Source: Flavobacteriales bacterium
Lineage (GTDB): Bacteria > Bacteroidota > Bacteroidia > Flavobacteriales_D > Sanyastnellaceae
DNA length: 5,626 bases
Reading direction: 5' to 3'
NCBI GenBank assembly: GCA_947464885.1
Contig: CANHYZ010000166.1
Location: 1 to 5,626 of the forward strand
Shown here one piece after another: positions 4,486 through 5,626 of this stretch. The notes under the pieces are model-generated. The model was not told where the DNA came from. It made no database searches and was given only the letters and a program-made list of their open reading frames with translations. Every line of letters starts with the position of its first letter. Within the stretch, counting starts at the first letter, position 1. The position numbers and the translations under genes are program-made.

Positions 4486-5626
4486 CTAGTGTTGAATCAT
4501 CAAGGGGATGATTGGTGTTGAATGTGTGCCCTGGATCTTCACGAAGTAGCAACCTGCGGGCAATGTTTCAGTGGAGAAACGTACCTGATTGTACCCTGAG
4601 AAGCTGTCTACTTGCTGGCCTGAAACACTCATCAATGATGCCTGGAACAAATTGTTATCCGGGCTTTGGATCACGAAGAAGTTTTCTGCCGGGTTAGGGT
4701 AAACGTTGAAAGTGGTCGCTTCGATAGTTTCTACAGCGGTGATTTCGCATGGATCAACAAAGATGATCTGGTTGGCGACGTTGATACAGCCTTGATTATC
4801 GACGTAGGTGTAGGTGATGTTTTGGCCACCTGTACCCGGAAGGGCAGGGTAGAACACATCATCCATTACACCATCACCCTGGAAAGTTCCGCCAATCGGC
4901 TCACCAATCAATTGAATAGGGGAGTCGAAGGTGCACACACTGTCGTCAGCAACGAATATGACCGTCGGGAAGAAGAGCACTTCAATGGATGCTGAAGAGG
5001 AGGATCCTTCACAACCGTTTTTGTCCAGGATGATGTATTGCAATTCGTGCAATCCGCCGCCGGCCATTGCCGGATCGAATGTGTTACCGATAACACCATC
5101 ACCGACGAAGAAGCCGCCTTCAGGAAGTCCGAGTAGGTTTACCGGTGTGCCGGAGATACATACTGAATTTTGGGCTACGGTCATTGAAGCATTGGGAAGC
5201 TCAATGAATTCGATTTCTTGTGAAGCACTGCCGGTGCAGCCGTTTGGTGATTCAGCCGTAACGGTATAGACACCCGCTGTATCTGTTACCAAATAGTCGC
5301 CTTCCGTTTCGAACTCGTCGCTCCAGATGAGCATTGCTTCTGTTTCGCAGTATGCAATAAGTTCTGCGCTTCCTTCTCCGCAAAATACCGTTGGTCCGAG
5401 TGGCTCGATGGTCACTTCAGGTACTTCGAGTGTAGTAATCTGAATACGATTCGACATACCCCAGCAGCCCTCGATATTGTATCCTTTAACCCAAGCGATG
5501 GTTGTTGTGTCTACGTTGGTTAACAGCAATGTGTCTTCGTTCATCCAAACGTAATGGTCAGCGCCGCAAGCGGTCATCAGTGATGATCCGCCGTAGCAGA
5601 ATGTTGTATCGTCGATGGTGTGAATC
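4486..5626 (-). CDS. T9SS-secreted protein with Ig-like repeats (C-terminal part, N terminus beyond window)
   Basis: This is the C-terminal 379 residues of a larger cell-surface or secreted protein. The frame stays open to the window edge, and residues before the ATG at 5577 (FCYGGSSL) continue the repeat pattern, so that ATG is internal. The protein is built of Cys-containing Ig/PKD-like modules of the sort seen in gliding-motility-associated and SprB-like adhesins. Near visible residues 81-130 is a module with VFCGEGSAEL, GVYTVTAESPNGC and a final IEFIELP. Two close copies follow at about 149-205 and 224-280. Residues about 305-379 form a type A T9SS sorting tail (FNVYPNPAENFF, LMSVSGQQV, LPAGCYFVKIQG). 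The end, PLMIQH, is less basic than usual. Specific ligand or role is unknown. It converges on paaD with a 61-base gap, and its promoter lies outside the window. Confidence 0.87.
   Translation of the reverse strand, partial: IHTIDDTTFCYGGSSLMTACGADHYVWMNEDTLLLTNVDTTTIAWVKGYNIEGCWGMSNRIQITTLEVPEVTIEPLGPTVFCGEGSAELIAYCETEAMLIWSDEFETEGDYLVTDTAGVYTVTAESPNGCTGSASQEIEFIELPNASMTVAQNSVCISGTPVNLLGLPEGGFFVGDGVIGNTFDPAMAGGGLHELQYIILDKNGCEGSSSSASIEVLFFPTVIFVADDSVCTFDSPIQLIGEPIGGTFQGDGVMDDVFYPALPGTGGQNITYTYVDNQGCINVANQIIFVDPCEITAVETIEATTFNVYPNPAENFFVIQSPDNNLFQASLMSVSGQQVDSFSGYNQVRFSTETLPAGCYFVKIQGTHSTPIIPLMIQH
4786..5181 (-). repeat. Two tandem Ig-like protein repeats, 75-residue period
   Basis: Within the 4486-5626 gene, bases 5011-5181 and 4786-4956 encode two copies of one module. 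The shared pattern is SVC-x5-P(V/I)xL-x-G-x-P-x-GG-x-F-x-GDGV-x4-F-x-PA, then a Gly-rich turn, a beta strand, D-x(2)-GC. Copy one includes LPEGGFFVGDGVIGNTFDPA and copy two EPIGGTFQGDGVMDDVFYPA. The paired Cys (SVC and NGC/QGC) probably form a disulfide in each module. More copies probably lie upstream of the window. Confidence 0.8.

Noticed and set aside
4486..5577. Complete minus-strand gene starting at the ATG at 5577
   Set aside because: The frame stays open to the window end, the preceding residues continue the repeat pattern, and no signal peptide follows that ATG.

Overview
The window reads as a chromosomal segment of a Bacteroidota bacterium. Three things point there: two genes for secreted proteins end in type IX secretion (T9SS, Por-type) C-terminal sorting domains, translation starts lack a purine-rich Shine-Dalgarno sequence, and intergenic regions are short and A/T-rich. 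I cannot name a genus. Base composition looks roughly balanced by eye.

Layout. Positions 2-583 (+) hold the C-terminal part of paaA, cut by the window edge. A strong intrinsic terminator follows at 605-634. Positions 653-2668 (-) encode a 671-residue secreted protein with a signal peptide, a jelly-roll-like domain, a CARDB-like domain, an Omp28-like thioredoxin-fold domain with a CPWC motif, and a T9SS sorting tail. A 189-bp divergent intergenic region (2669-2857) carries small repeats and a possible promoter. Then come paaB (2858-3145), paaC (3190-3945) and paaD (3939-4424) on the + strand. A hairpin at 4425-4455 separates paaD from the 3' end of a second T9SS-exported, Ig-like-repeat protein (4486 to the window edge, -).

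Function. PaaA, PaaB and PaaC form the phenylacetyl-CoA 1,2-epoxidase core. PaaA is the di-iron catalytic subunit, PaaC its structural partner and PaaB the bridging subunit. PaaD is thought to help assemble the iron-sulfur/iron centres of the system. The reductase PaaE is not in the window. The notable arrangement is that the usually contiguous paaABCD run is split between paaA and paaB by an opposite-strand T9SS cargo gene. paaA is therefore terminated on its own, and paaBCD probably needs its own promoter. The two surface-protein genes run antisense to the paa genes and have no evident metabolic link to them.

I see no RNA gene, insertion sequence, CRISPR array or obviously new system. The points of interest are the split operon, the thioredoxin-motif cargo protein and the small repeats between genes.
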